Positions 25,015 through 34,873 of a DNA stretch of 64,000 bases are shown piece by piece. Made by a program: the position numbers and the translations under genes. Origin of the DNA: Rhodocyclaceae bacterium (GTDB lineage Bacteria; Pseudomonadota; Gammaproteobacteria; Burkholderiales; Ga0077523); contig JADCHQ010000006.1 of the NCBI GenBank assembly GCA_020248405.1, forward strand, positions 186,001 through 250,000, given 5' to 3'. Below the pieces are notes generated by a model. That model did not search any database, was not told the DNA's origin, and saw only the letters and a list, made by a program, of their open reading frames with translations. Within the stretch, counting starts at the first letter, position 1, and each line of letters begins with the position of its first letter.

Positions 25015-25280
25015 CGATGCCACACCCCGCAGCAATGACTCGCATCCATGATAATCGACCGCTAATCGCGCCGTAACCCGCCCGCATCCCGAAGCCCCCG
25101 AACCATTCCTGAACGCGGCAAACCGTTGACAGGGCGTGGCGGGGCCAGCCATATTGCTGACATGGTGGCAGATCCCTCAACCGCTGGAAACGTCGAGCAG
25201 TATGACTCGATGCTCCGCGTTCGAGAGGTCGCACGAGGCCTGTCCCCAACCATCATCGCCTGACACCCACGTTCGTCATC

Positions 25281-25715
25281 ATGGCAACTCCCGTAATTTC
25301 CGAAGTGGTCGCGAGCCTGTTTCTGGTGGTGTCTCAGCTGTCTGGCTATCCCCCGCCACGCGCCATGCCGGAGATCCACGTGCTTTCGTCGGTGCGCTTG
25401 CAGGAGGAGCTATGTCAGGGGCCCTGCGGGGTGTTTGCCTACTACCTGGACGGCCGTGGCGTATTCATCAGGGATGATCTGGACGTGGTGAACGACCTGA
25501 AATCGCGCTCCATTCTCTTGCACGAACTCATCCACCATTTGCAACACGAGCATCAGCGTTTTACGGCAATGGGCAATTGCGAGCGATGGTACGCGCGCGA
25601 GGAAGAAGCCTACCGCATGCAGAACGCTTACCTCTCGTCCATGCGCACCGCCACGCGTTTCGCTTTCGATTTTCTTCCTGCCCGCTGCCGGGAACTGGCG
25701 CCCGCCTCCGACTGA
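25281..25715 (+). CDS. Small exported HEXXH protein (DUF6647-like)
   Basis: The 144-residue protein has a hydrophobic N-terminus (about 5-22) that may be a signal peptide and a zincin motif HELIHHLQHE (His81, Glu82, His85). A third ligand could be Glu107-109 in REEEAYRMQ, giving a gluzincin-like arrangement. Four cysteines (45, 49, 100 and one near 135) could form disulfides. Resembles small proteins annotated as DUF6647. Peptidase activity is inferred from the motif only. It faces tldD tail to tail, 17 nt apart. Confidence 0.75.
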   Translation: MATPVISEVVASLFLVVSQLSGYPPPRAMPEIHVLSSVRLQEELCQGPCGVFAYYLDGRGVFIRDDLDVVNDLKSRSILLHELIHHLQHEHQRFTAMGNCERWYAREEEAYRMQNAYLSSMRTATRFAFDFLPARCRELAPASD

Positions 25716-25731
25716 AACGCCGGCAAGAACT

Positions 25732-27198
25732 TCAGGCGGTTCCACCCACCGTCAGTGCGTCGATGCGCAGGGTGGGCTGCCCGACGCCCACCGGGACGCT
25801 CTGCCCCTCTTTCCCGCACGTGCCCACGCCAGGGTCCAGGCACATGTCGTTGCCGATCATGGACACCCGCTTGAGCACTTCCGGCCCGCTCCCGATCAAG
25901 GTAGCGCCCTTGACCGGATAAGTGAGACGCCCGCCCTCGATCATCCAAGCCTCGGCGGCGCTGAAAACGAATTTGCCGCTCACGATATCCACCTGGCCGC
26001 CACCGAAATTCGCGGCGTACAGGCCACGATCCACGGAGGCAAGGATCTCTGCCGGGTCCCGATCACCGTTGAGCATGATGGTGTTGGTCATCCGGGGCAT
26101 GGGAACATGGGCATAGGACTCCCGGCGGCCGTTGCCCGTTGGTTGCACGCCCATGAGGCGCGCATTCAGGGAGTCCTGAAGATAGCCGGCCAAAATGCCG
26201 TTTTCGATCAGCACCGTGCGGCGGGTGGGATTGCCCTCATCGTCCACATTCAAGGAACCTCGCCGGGACGCGATGGTGCCGTCGTCCACCACGGTCACCC
26301 CCGGCGCAGCCACTGCTTGCCCGAGACGACCGCTGAATACCGAACTACCTTTGCGGTTGAAGTCGCCTTCCAGCCCGTGGCCGATGGCTTCGTGCAGCAA
26401 GATACCTGGCCAGCCTGGGCCGAGCACCACGGTCATGGTTCCAGCGGGGGCTGGCCGCGCGTCGAGATTGGTGATGGCCTGGTGCACAGCTCGCTCGGCA
26501 TAGTGGCGCAACAGCGCATCGTCGAAGCGGCCATAGTCGACCCGGCCGCCGCCGCCAGCCGTTCCCTGCTCCCGCCGGCCATCCTGCTCGGCGATCACCT
26601 GGAGCGATACGCGCACCAGCGGGCGCACATCCGCAGCCATCAGACCATCGTGGCGCACCACGAGCACCACCTCGTACTCGCCCGCCAGTCCCGCCACCAC
26701 CTGGGTAATGCGCGGATCGAGATCGCGGGCGAACCGCTCAAGCCGCTCGAGCAACGCCACCTTCTGGGTGTCCGCGAGGCTTGCCAGCGGATCCAGCGCG
26801 GGATAAAGCGCGCGAGCCGGCCCGCGCCGGATCAGCGCCGCGCGCCCCTCGCCGCCCTGGCGCGCGATGGCACGCGTGGCTTTCGCGGCGGATTCGAGCG
26901 CGCCAGCCCCGATCTCGTCGGAATAGGCGAAAGCCGTCTTGTCTCCACTCACCGCTCGAACCCCCACACCTTGCTCGATGGCAAAGCTGCCAGACTTCAC
27001 TTGCCCCTCTTCCAGGCTCCATCCCTCGCTGCGGGTGTACTGAAAATAAAGGTCGGCAAGGTCAACGTCGTGGGCCATGATGGAACCGAGCACCCCCTGC
27101 AGGGCGCGGGTGTCCAAGCCGAAGGGAAGCAGCAAGGTCGCCTCGGCGGCATCGAGGCTACGTTCAGGAATGTTGAGCGATTCGGCAGCAGTGGACAT
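25732..27198 (-). CDS. tldD: Metalloprotease TldD
   Basis: TldD is the catalytic subunit of the TldD/PmbA(TldE) protease, which degrades unfolded peptides and matures some peptide natural products. The 488-residue product has the zinc site HEAIGHGLEGD (near residue 267), SSVFSGRLG, and the C-terminal GTCGKEGQSVPVGVGQPTLRI signature. Its partner pmbA is 33 kb away in this window. It follows the nitrilase-family gene by 48 nt, part of the yhdP-nit-tldD run. Confidence 0.97.
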   Translation of the reverse strand: MSTAAESLNIPERSLDAAEATLLLPFGLDTRALQGVLGSIMAHDVDLADLYFQYTRSEGWSLEEGQVKSGSFAIEQGVGVRAVSGDKTAFAYSDEIGAGALESAAKATRAIARQGGEGRAALIRRGPARALYPALDPLASLADTQKVALLERLERFARDLDPRITQVVAGLAGEYEVVLVVRHDGLMAADVRPLVRVSLQVIAEQDGRREQGTAGGGGRVDYGRFDDALLRHYAERAVHQAITNLDARPAPAGTMTVVLGPGWPGILLHEAIGHGLEGDFNRKGSSVFSGRLGQAVAAPGVTVVDDGTIASRRGSLNVDDEGNPTRRTVLIENGILAGYLQDSLNARLMGVQPTGNGRRESYAHVPMPRMTNTIMLNGDRDPAEILASVDRGLYAANFGGGQVDIVSGKFVFSAAEAWMIEGGRLTYPVKGATLIGSGPEVLKRVSMIGNDMCLDPGVGTCGKEGQSVPVGVGQPTLRIDALTVGGTA

Positions 27199-27245
27199 GG
27201 AATTGGGGATCGCTGGAAAGGACAGGGTGTTGCGGGATTGACCAG

Positions 27246-28121
27246 TCAGGAGGCCGAGCGTTCAGGGGGTCTCGCACGTCGATGACGCAGGGCGGGCAGG
27301 CGGGCTCGCACATCCTGCAAGCGCCGGGGATCGATGGTGGCAAACACCACCCCCGGCCCCTGCGGCCGACTGGCCACCACATCGCCCCAGGGATCGACCA
27401 CCAGACTGTGTCCCCAGGTTTCCCGCCCGGTGGGATGCACCCCGCCTTGTGCCGCGGCCACCACCCACGCCTGGTTCTCGATGGCACGGGCACGGAGCAG
27501 CACTTCCCAGTGGGCACGTCCGGTGGGGACCGTAAATGCCGAGGGCACGCAGATCACATCCGGCTCACCAAGGCCACGGTAGAGCTCCGGGAAACGTACG
27601 TCGTAGCACACAGACAATCCCAAACGGCCCAGGGGTGTATCGACGGAGCAAGGACGCGCGCCCGCCAACACCGACCGAGACTCGTCGAATCTCGCCCCGG
27701 GGAGGTCAAGTCCGAAAAGGTGCATCTTGTCGTAGCGCGCGGCGCAGCGGCCCTGCGGGTCGAAAAGTAGGCATGCGTTGAACACCCGGGAGGGGTCGGG
27801 AGCCTCCAGGGGAATGCTGCCCCCCACCAACCAGAGCCCGTGGCGGCGCGCCGACTGGGCCAGAAATGTCTGGATCGGGCCCTCTCCAAAGGGCTCCCGC
27901 ACCGCCAGCTTGTCGCCGTCCTGGCGGCCAATGAGCGCGAAGTACTCTGGCAACACCGCCAGGCGCGCCCCGCCAGCCGCGGCCTCGGCGAGCAACTCTC
28001 CAGCCCGCGCCAGATTTGGCTCAACCTGCGGACCGGAGACCATTTGCACCGCCGCCACGCGCCATGGCCCCGCGCCGCCTGGGACAAGCGGTCCATCTAC
28101 CTCAGGGCTGGTTTCGATCAT
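27246..28121 (-). CDS. Carbon-nitrogen hydrolase, Nit2-like
   Basis: The 291-residue protein has the nitrilase-superfamily triad Glu59 (LPEYF), Lys132 (YDKMHLF) and Cys172 (SVCYDVRFPE). The DKMHLFGLDLPG and CYDVRFPELYR wording resembles Nit1/Nit2 repair amidases, which hydrolyse deaminated glutathione or omega-amides. Its ATG overlaps the yhdP stop by 4 nt. The order yhdP-nit-tldD is common in betaproteobacteria. Confidence 0.92.
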   Translation of the reverse strand: MIETSPEVDGPLVPGGAGPWRVAAVQMVSGPQVEPNLARAGELLAEAAAGGARLAVLPEYFALIGRQDGDKLAVREPFGEGPIQTFLAQSARRHGLWLVGGSIPLEAPDPSRVFNACLLFDPQGRCAARYDKMHLFGLDLPGARFDESRSVLAGARPCSVDTPLGRLGLSVCYDVRFPELYRGLGEPDVICVPSAFTVPTGRAHWEVLLRARAIENQAWVVAAAQGGVHPTGRETWGHSLVVDPWGDVVASRPQGPGVVFATIDPRRLQDVRARLPALRHRRARPPERSAS

Positions 28122-31100
28122 CGACGCATCTTAGTGCCTGGACCCTGACCTTGTCCGCCCTCAGGCTGCGGGCGCTGCACCCGCTCGACCTTTGGATCGG
28201 CAAGACTCCCGGTCACCCGGTATTCGAAGGCCGCAACCTCGTCGATGGGGTTGTTGAGCACACGACCGACGATCAGGGTCGCCAGGCCCACAGCGGGATT
28301 CACGATGGCCGTTCCCAGGGCAAGGCTATCGCTGATGGAGGGCACCACGCGCACGGAAAGCGCCTGCGTCTCCTGCCCCAGGTCCACCTCTCCAGACATG
28401 GCCACCTTTGCCGCCGAGCCGACCATCTTCAGGTCTTCGGTGCGCACGACCCCCTTGGAAAAAGTCATCTGGCCCGTGATCCGGTCGAAGGCAAACCCCT
28501 GGCTGAAAATATCGCGGAAATCGAGACTCACGCGCCGCGGCAGCGACTGCAGACTCAGGACGCCCAGCAACTTGCCAATGCCTGGCTCGATGCGAGTGAA
28601 CTGTCCTTTCTGGGCATCGAGCCGCAGTTGCCCGTTGAGGCTTGGGAGGTGCAGCGCATAGGGATTGCCACGCCACTCCAGGGGACCCTCCAGGGTGGCC
28701 TGCCCCCCCACCACCCCTTCGGGCAGCGCCAAGCGACGGAAGTAAGCGCCAATGTCGGAGGTCTCCACCTTAACGGTGAATTGGCTCAACGGCGTTCCAC
28801 GCACACTCTGCCAGCCACCCTTCGCACGGATGCTTCCCTCGGGGGCGAGCAAATCCAGCTTTTCCATCTGCCAGCCGGGGCCGTTTGGCACGGCCTGCAG
28901 CGTCAGGCGGCCGAAATCGCGGGCACCCATGTGAAAGCTGTCCGCCGACACGTCCAGGGCAGGCAAGGCGCGGCCTTCGACGATTTCCTCAGCGCCTGTG
29001 CTCTGGCCAGGGGCGGAAGCCGGGAGATGCAACAGCGACAAACGGGCCGCGAAACGCCCCCGGCCCGCGGTGTCCCAGGACAGGTCGCCCCGCACCTGGC
29101 GCGAGTCGATCTTCCCCTCCCAGACCGAGTCTTGCCGCTGCAAGGAAAGACTCACCGAATCCAGCGTCCTGCCAAGGATGGTCACGGCGCCCGCGCGGGC
29201 ATCGATACCCGCCAGCGCCGGGCCCGGGGAAGCAGCGCTGGAGCCAGGGGCGCCATCCTCGCCCTGCGCGCCCATGGCAACCAGCACCTCGCGCCATGGA
29301 TCCAGATCGATGCGGTCCAGGGCAGCCGTCACATACAGGCCGTCCTTGGCTGGCGGGCGCGGTGCACTGCCGGCGCCCAGCAAGAGGGCACCACCGCGCA
29401 CCGCAAAGCCACTGCCGTTGCCGTCGAGCAAAAGAGCAGCCTCCATGCGATTGCGAAGGGACAACAGCAGCACGTCCTCAGCGCCCCGGGCACGCTGCTG
29501 AACACGCAGCGGAAGGCGCGCCGCCGCAGGCTTGTCAAAGGGGGCAGGCAGGCGCAGTGCCATCCCGACGAGGTCGCTGTCGAACTGGAACTCCGTGCGT
29601 CCGCGGCGCACGGACAGGGTGCCGCGCCAATCGGTTTCCCCCTCGACGTATCGCAACCAGGGAACGGCAAATCGCTTTCGCGCCGCTTCCGCGCGCACGC
29701 GACCGGTGCCGCTCACGCTGACCCCGCTGGGGGCGGCTGTCAGACTGAGGCGAACCGGCATTCCATAGAGATTGGCCACACCGTCCCGGATCGTGGCGCC
29801 CGCCTCGGTGAACTGCAGCCGGCCGTTGACACCGCTCAAATCAGGAATCAAGCGCGCGCCTGAGAGAGCGGCATCGGCCATGGCGAAAGAGCCGCGCACA
29901 CGCGTATCGCGCAAGCGTTCCAGCGGCAAATCCAATTCCAGCGACAGCCATCCCGCACCCTCTCCGGTCGCACCCTTGGCCACGTTGCCGATCCAGACAC
30001 CCACCGGCGAGGATTCCATGTAACGCAGCGCCTCGGGAACAGCGGCCGTCGCTTCCCCTCGCACCTGTAGGACGGCATCGCGATGCGCGAGATCGGCAAT
30101 GGCCACCGTCGCGCGCCCGATACGCAGGCCAAGTGTGCGGCCGGAGGCGTCGATGGTCATGCCCTGCCCACGAAAGGCAAGGGTGCCCTTGACGTCCTCC
30201 AGCAGCGGCCATCCTGGGGCGAAGGCGAGCTTGCCTTTTTCCACGCCCGCCGTGACCTCGAACTTTCCGCTGCCCGGCGCGGCGAACGGGAACCGATGCA
30301 AATCCCCCTTGAGAACCAGCCGGACATCGCGGGCCACGCCCTCCTTCAGGGCGCCCGACAGCCAGCCACGGGTGTTCGCCCCCATCTGCACGGGAAGGTA
30401 ACGGGGCACGGCCGTGGCCGCCAAGACAGGGATCTCCGCAGACAGGTCGATTGCACCGGGGCCATCGGGCGACGAGGTCCATGTGCCCGCAGCCGTGGCG
30501 GTGAAGTCAGCGTTCATGGCCACGAGGCGGCTCACGGTAACGGTCGTGGCACCGTTTACCTTGGTCCACTCGGCAGCCACTTGCAAGCGGTCGAGGCGCA
30601 GCGGATCGGCAAACACTCGCGACCACGTGAACGCCATCGGTGCGCAATCAAGCTCCAGCCGACCGCCCTTCGCGTCCGTACGCACGCGCCCCGATAAGCC
30701 GGTCATTCCGGGCCAGTGTTCTCCAGGCGCGATCGATACACCCCGCAGACGCCCATTGATCTCCACCCCTGGACCTTCCGGGTGCGGATGATCGGGAATT
30801 CGCACTGCCAAAGCCTCCACCCGCCCGGCAGGGGCGAGCGCGCCCACAAGCCCGCGTAACTCCTGCGACACAGGGAGCGCGGGAAGCAAGCCAGCGAGCA
30901 CCGCCAGGTCCAACTGATCCGCTTCGATGACGGTGCCTCCCGCAGTCTCCTCCGCGGCCGCGCGCCGCAGCATCAGATTCGCCTCCGGCAATAAACCGCC
31001 CTCCGGCGGGAGGATCGAAAGCCGGCGGGCCTGTACTTCGAAGCCGCCGTCGCGCCTTAACCAGTTCAACCGGCCTTGCATGGCGCGCAGCGCCAGCGAC

Positions 31101-31996
31101 GGGAGGTTTCCCGACAACCCGAGGCTCAGGCCCGCCAAGCGCAGATCGACCGTCGCCTGGTCGAGACCGTTATCGTCCAGATCGATCCAGGCCTCCAGAT
31201 CTCCGGCGCCGGAATCGATGCGGGCCGGCAAGTCCACCCAGGAACGCACCTCGCCCAGGTTGAAGTACGGCGCTCGCAGATAAAGACGACCGCTCCACCA
31301 CTGCGACCGCGCAGCCCCGGTCCGCGGACGGCGCAGGTCGCCGCGCACTTGCAGCGGCAATCCAAGCGGGGCGGGCGGGCGCAGCGACAGCCCGAAACGG
31401 GTACGAGCCCCCCCCCCCTCCAGCCTCAGGTTGAGCTGCGTCACTGCGAGCGGTGGGGCCGCACGGCGTTCGTCTATCCAGGTGACGGTGGCGTCACGCA
31501 CTTCCACGACGGGCTGGCGCAATAGCCACTCCATCAAGTGGCTGTCCCCCGACGAGGGTTGCACCGGAAACCCGGCCACGAACAAGCTGCCGCGGGCATC
31601 GCGGCGCACGGTGAGCCGCGGCTCGTCCACCACCAGTTGATGCAACCGGAACGAGCCGAGCAGCAGCGAGCGCAGTGCGATGGCGGCCTGTGCATGGGCA
31701 AGCTCGAAAGCTGGACGCCCCGCGGCGTCGTGCACCACCACACCCCTCAGCCCCAACCAAGGACGGGCTCCGGTCCAGCTACCGTTCACGGCCGCAATGG
31801 TGATCGTCTGGCCCGCCGCGGCGCTCGCCACCGCCTCGATCTCGGGGCGCCAACGGTCGATATTCGGCAGCACGAAGAAACGCAGCCCCAAGATCAGCAT
31901 CGCGAACACCAGTCCGGTCAACGCCACCATAACGGTCAGGAGGCGATAGACACGGGCAGTCAGGCGGAACGCGAAATTGACGTGGCGGCGGAACAA
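28118..31996 (-). CDS. yhdP: AsmA-like protein YhdP
   Basis: YhdP is a large inner-membrane-anchored bridge protein that moves phospholipids to the outer membrane. The 1292-residue product has one N-terminal transmembrane helix (about 17-42), a very long periplasmic beta-groove region and a C-terminal AsmA/DUF3971-type end with VNPAVGLATLIVGRVL and EYRVTGSL. TTG at 31996 is the only early start, since the membrane helix begins soon after; no clear ribosome binding site is seen. It is divergent from glnE (201 nt spacer). An 11-G run lies at 31408-31418. Confidence 0.94.
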   Translation of the reverse strand: MFRRHVNFAFRLTARVYRLLTVMVALTGLVFAMLILGLRFFVLPNIDRWRPEIEAVASAAAGQTITIAAVNGSWTGARPWLGLRGVVVHDAAGRPAFELAHAQAAIALRSLLLGSFRLHQLVVDEPRLTVRRDARGSLFVAGFPVQPSSGDSHLMEWLLRQPVVEVRDATVTWIDERRAAPPLAVTQLNLRLEGGGARTRFGLSLRPPAPLGLPLQVRGDLRRPRTGAARSQWWSGRLYLRAPYFNLGEVRSWVDLPARIDSGAGDLEAWIDLDDNGLDQATVDLRLAGLSLGLSGNLPSLALRAMQGRLNWLRRDGGFEVQARRLSILPPEGGLLPEANLMLRRAAAEETAGGTVIEADQLDLAVLAGLLPALPVSQELRGLVGALAPAGRVEALAVRIPDHPHPEGPGVEINGRLRGVSIAPGEHWPGMTGLSGRVRTDAKGGRLELDCAPMAFTWSRVFADPLRLDRLQVAAEWTKVNGATTVTVSRLVAMNADFTATAAGTWTSSPDGPGAIDLSAEIPVLAATAVPRYLPVQMGANTRGWLSGALKEGVARDVRLVLKGDLHRFPFAAPGSGKFEVTAGVEKGKLAFAPGWPLLEDVKGTLAFRGQGMTIDASGRTLGLRIGRATVAIADLAHRDAVLQVRGEATAAVPEALRYMESSPVGVWIGNVAKGATGEGAGWLSLELDLPLERLRDTRVRGSFAMADAALSGARLIPDLSGVNGRLQFTEAGATIRDGVANLYGMPVRLSLTAAPSGVSVSGTGRVRAEAARKRFAVPWLRYVEGETDWRGTLSVRRGRTEFQFDSDLVGMALRLPAPFDKPAAARLPLRVQQRARGAEDVLLLSLRNRMEAALLLDGNGSGFAVRGGALLLGAGSAPRPPAKDGLYVTAALDRIDLDPWREVLVAMGAQGEDGAPGSSAASPGPALAGIDARAGAVTILGRTLDSVSLSLQRQDSVWEGKIDSRQVRGDLSWDTAGRGRFAARLSLLHLPASAPGQSTGAEEIVEGRALPALDVSADSFHMGARDFGRLTLQAVPNGPGWQMEKLDLLAPEGSIRAKGGWQSVRGTPLSQFTVKVETSDIGAYFRRLALPEGVVGGQATLEGPLEWRGNPYALHLPSLNGQLRLDAQKGQFTRIEPGIGKLLGVLSLQSLPRRVSLDFRDIFSQGFAFDRITGQMTFSKGVVRTEDLKMVGSAAKVAMSGEVDLGQETQALSVRVVPSISDSLALGTAIVNPAVGLATLIVGRVLNNPIDEVAAFEYRVTGSLADPKVERVQRPQPEGGQGQGPGTKMRR
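31408..31418 (-). repeat. Poly-G(11) tract in yhdP
   Basis: Eleven consecutive C on the plus strand (G in the coding strand) encode the glycines of LEGGGARTRF near residue 195. The frame is open here; a one-base change would cut YhdP to about 15 percent of its length. Confidence 0.95.
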
Positions 31997-32197
31997 GGGG
32001 CAATGCCGATGGCGGCGGCTCCCGCGGCGCTACAATGCATACGCCGTGAAAGCCAATTGCAATGATCGCAACAGACCCGACACTTGATCCTTCAGTCCGG
32101 ATGGTGTCGTTCGATGCGGCTGCGCGGGTGCACTTGCCCCCGCGCTGGAAATGCGCGTTGATGAGTTTACGCTGCCCCCGCCCCGCGGCTCCCATCA

Positions 32198-34873
32198 ATG
32201 TTTGCTGAGGAAATGCTCGAGCGTTGTGCCCGTCTCTCCGGATGGGCCAGGCGCACTCTGGCGCGAGACCCGAATCTCCTGGATCCCGCCACCCTGGCGG
32301 CGCCGTATTCCAGCGTACGCATGCAGGAAGAGATTGCCGCCGCGGCCCCTGGCGACGAAGCCACTTTGGCCCGCGTACTGCGTGAGTTGCGCCAGCGCGT
32401 GATGCTGCATGTCATGGCCCGGGACCTCGCTGGAGCCTCGGATCTCGAAGAAGTCACGGCCACTTTCACGTCGCTCGCGCAGTGCTGCATCGTGGAGGGG
32501 GTGCAGCGGCTCGAGTCGTGGATGGCGCCCCGCTGGGGCATCCCGCGATCTGCTTGCGGAGAGCGCCAGCAACTCATGGTGGTGGGGATGGGGAAGCTGG
32601 GCGGCGGCGAGCTCAACGTTTCCTCGGACGTGGATCTTGTTTTCGTGTACCCCGAGGAGGGAGAAACCGATGGCCCCCTCGTCCTTTCTTGTCACGAGTA
32701 CTTCGAACGCCTTGGACGCCGGCTGATCGCGCTGCTGCACGAGAGCACAGGGGACGGTTTCGTTTTCCGCGTGGACATGCGCCTGCGCCCCTACGGCGAC
32801 AGCGGGCCGCTGGCGGCCAGCCTGGACATGCTGGAGTCTTACTTCGCCACCCAGGGGCGGGCGTGGGAACGTTACGCCTGGCTCAAGGCGCGCCCCCTCA
32901 CGGGCGATGCCCACGAGGCGCTCATGAAGGTGGTAACGCCCTTCGTGTTCCGGCGCTACCTCGATTTCGGCACCATCCAGTCGCTCCGGGAGCTTCACGC
33001 CCAGATTCGCGCCGAGGTGAGCCGGCGCGACCTGGCGGACAACATCAAGCTCGGCCGCGGCGGTATCCGCGAAGTGGAGTTCAGCGCCCAGGTGGTACAG
33101 CTGGTACGCGGCGGGAAGGAAGCAAACCTGCGGGTGCGCCCGACGCTAGCCGCGCTGAGTGCGTTGACCGGCCGCGGCTGGCTGGACCCGAAGTCGCACG
33201 AAGCGCTGCGGGCCGCTTACCGGTTTCTGCGGCGCCTGGAGCATTGCCTGCAGTATCAGGAGGATCAGCAGACCCATAGCCTGCCCTTGACCAACGCCGA
33301 TCAGTTGCTCCTGGCCGAAGCCATGGGCTTCGCCCAATGGCCTGCGCTGCTGGACACGCTGTCCGCCCATCGCCGCAGCGTAGAAAGGCACTTCGACAGC
33401 TTGTTCGCGGGCGATTCCACCACCCGGGACGATGACCCCCTGGAGGGCCTGTGCTCTGCGCAGGCGGGTGCCGAGCGGGTGGAATCCGCCCTGGCCTCCC
33501 TGGGCTTCGAGCAACCTCGTGCGCTGGTCGACCGCGTGAATCAGTTTCGCGCCAGCGCACGCTTCCGGCGCATGGCGGCCTCCGGCCAGGGGCGCGTGGA
33601 CCGGCTCCTGCCCCGCATGGTGCGCGCTGCCGCAACATACCCACCGCGCGACAATACCTTTGATCGCCTGCTTGCGCTCGTGGAAAGCATCGGGCGCCGA
33701 GAGTCCTACCTGGCCCTGCTCCTGGAGTACCCGGCAGCCATGTCGTCGGTGGCGAGGCTGGTGTCCCTGTCGGCCTGGGCCTGCGAGTACCTGACGCGCC
33801 ACCCGGTGCTACTGGACGAACTCATCGACCCGCGCGAACTCGCCGAACCCGATTGGCCCGCCCTGGAGGCCGCGCTTCGTCACGAGCTTTCGGTTGCTGC
33901 CGACGCGACGGAACGGCAGATGGATCTCCTGCGCGAGTTCCAGCATGCGCAGACCTTCAGATTGCTGATGCTGGATCTATCGGGACGCCTCACCCTGGAA
34001 CGCTTGTCGGACCACCTCAGCGATCTTGCGGATGTGGTGCTGCGCCAGGTGCTGCGCTGCACGTGGTCGCAACTGCGCGGGCGCCATCGAGACCTGCCCA
34101 GGTTCGCGATCATTGGCTATGGCAAGCTGGGTGGCAAAGAATTGGGATACGCGAGCGATCTGGATATCATCTTCCTGCACGATGACCCGGCCGCCGATGC
34201 GCCCGAGATCTACGCGCGGCTCGCACAGCGCATCAATGCCTGGCTGACCAGCCACACCGCGACGGGAACCCTGTACGTGACGGACCTTCGCCTACGGCCC
34301 GACGGCGCCAGTGGATTGCTCGTGAGCGCCCTGGAAGCCTTCGCCTCATATGAGCGCACCCAGGCCTGGGTCTGGGAACACCAGGCGCTCACGCGCGCGC
34401 GGTTCGTGGCCGGCGATGCGGAGCTGGGAATGGCGTTCGAAAAACTGCGATCTGACATTCTTCGCCTGCCCCGCGACAGCCAGGAACTGCAGGAGCAGGT
34501 GCTCGCCATGCGAGACCGCATGCGTCAGGCCAACCCGAACGATTCCGAGCTGTTCGATCTGAAGCACGACCCTGGCGGGATCATCGATGTGGAGTTCGTT
34601 GTTCAATATCTGGTTCTCGCGCACGCGCATACCCACGAGGCGCTGACGCGAAACACCGGAAACATCGCCCTGCTGGAGCTCGCCGCCTCGCTGCGACTGG
34701 TGGACGCCGCCACTGCGGTTCGCGCCGCAGCCGGCTATCGGGACCTGCGTCGCGCGCAGCACGCGTTGAGGTTGCGAGGGAAAGCACAGGCTCGGGTTCC
34801 CCCCGAGGAATTGGATAAACAGCGCGAAGCCGCCTTGGCACTTTGGAACGCCGTGATGGGTAACCGGCGCTAG
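32198..34873 (+). CDS. glnE: Glutamine synthetase adenylyltransferase/adenylyl-removing enzyme
   Basis: GlnE adenylylates and de-adenylylates glutamine synthetase in response to PII and glutamine. The 891-residue product has two nucleotidyltransferase domains: the N-terminal removase with GMGKLGGGELNVSSDVD near 131 and the C-terminal transferase with GYGKLGGKELGYASDLD near 640, each followed by a helical GlnD-PII-linked domain. ATG at 32198 lacks a clear ribosome binding site. Its stop overlaps the stop of the convergent cyclase gene in a CTAG. Confidence 0.97.
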   Translation: MFAEEMLERCARLSGWARRTLARDPNLLDPATLAAPYSSVRMQEEIAAAAPGDEATLARVLRELRQRVMLHVMARDLAGASDLEEVTATFTSLAQCCIVEGVQRLESWMAPRWGIPRSACGERQQLMVVGMGKLGGGELNVSSDVDLVFVYPEEGETDGPLVLSCHEYFERLGRRLIALLHESTGDGFVFRVDMRLRPYGDSGPLAASLDMLESYFATQGRAWERYAWLKARPLTGDAHEALMKVVTPFVFRRYLDFGTIQSLRELHAQIRAEVSRRDLADNIKLGRGGIREVEFSAQVVQLVRGGKEANLRVRPTLAALSALTGRGWLDPKSHEALRAAYRFLRRLEHCLQYQEDQQTHSLPLTNADQLLLAEAMGFAQWPALLDTLSAHRRSVERHFDSLFAGDSTTRDDDPLEGLCSAQAGAERVESALASLGFEQPRALVDRVNQFRASARFRRMAASGQGRVDRLLPRMVRAAATYPPRDNTFDRLLALVESIGRRESYLALLLEYPAAMSSVARLVSLSAWACEYLTRHPVLLDELIDPRELAEPDWPALEAALRHELSVAADATERQMDLLREFQHAQTFRLLMLDLSGRLTLERLSDHLSDLADVVLRQVLRCTWSQLRGRHRDLPRFAIIGYGKLGGKELGYASDLDIIFLHDDPAADAPEIYARLAQRINAWLTSHTATGTLYVTDLRLRPDGASGLLVSALEAFASYERTQAWVWEHQALTRARFVAGDAELGMAFEKLRSDILRLPRDSQELQEQVLAMRDRMRQANPNDSELFDLKHDPGGIIDVEFVVQYLVLAHAHTHEALTRNTGNIALLELAASLRLVDAATAVRAAAGYRDLRRAQHALRLRGKAQARVPPEELDKQREAALALWNAVMGNRR

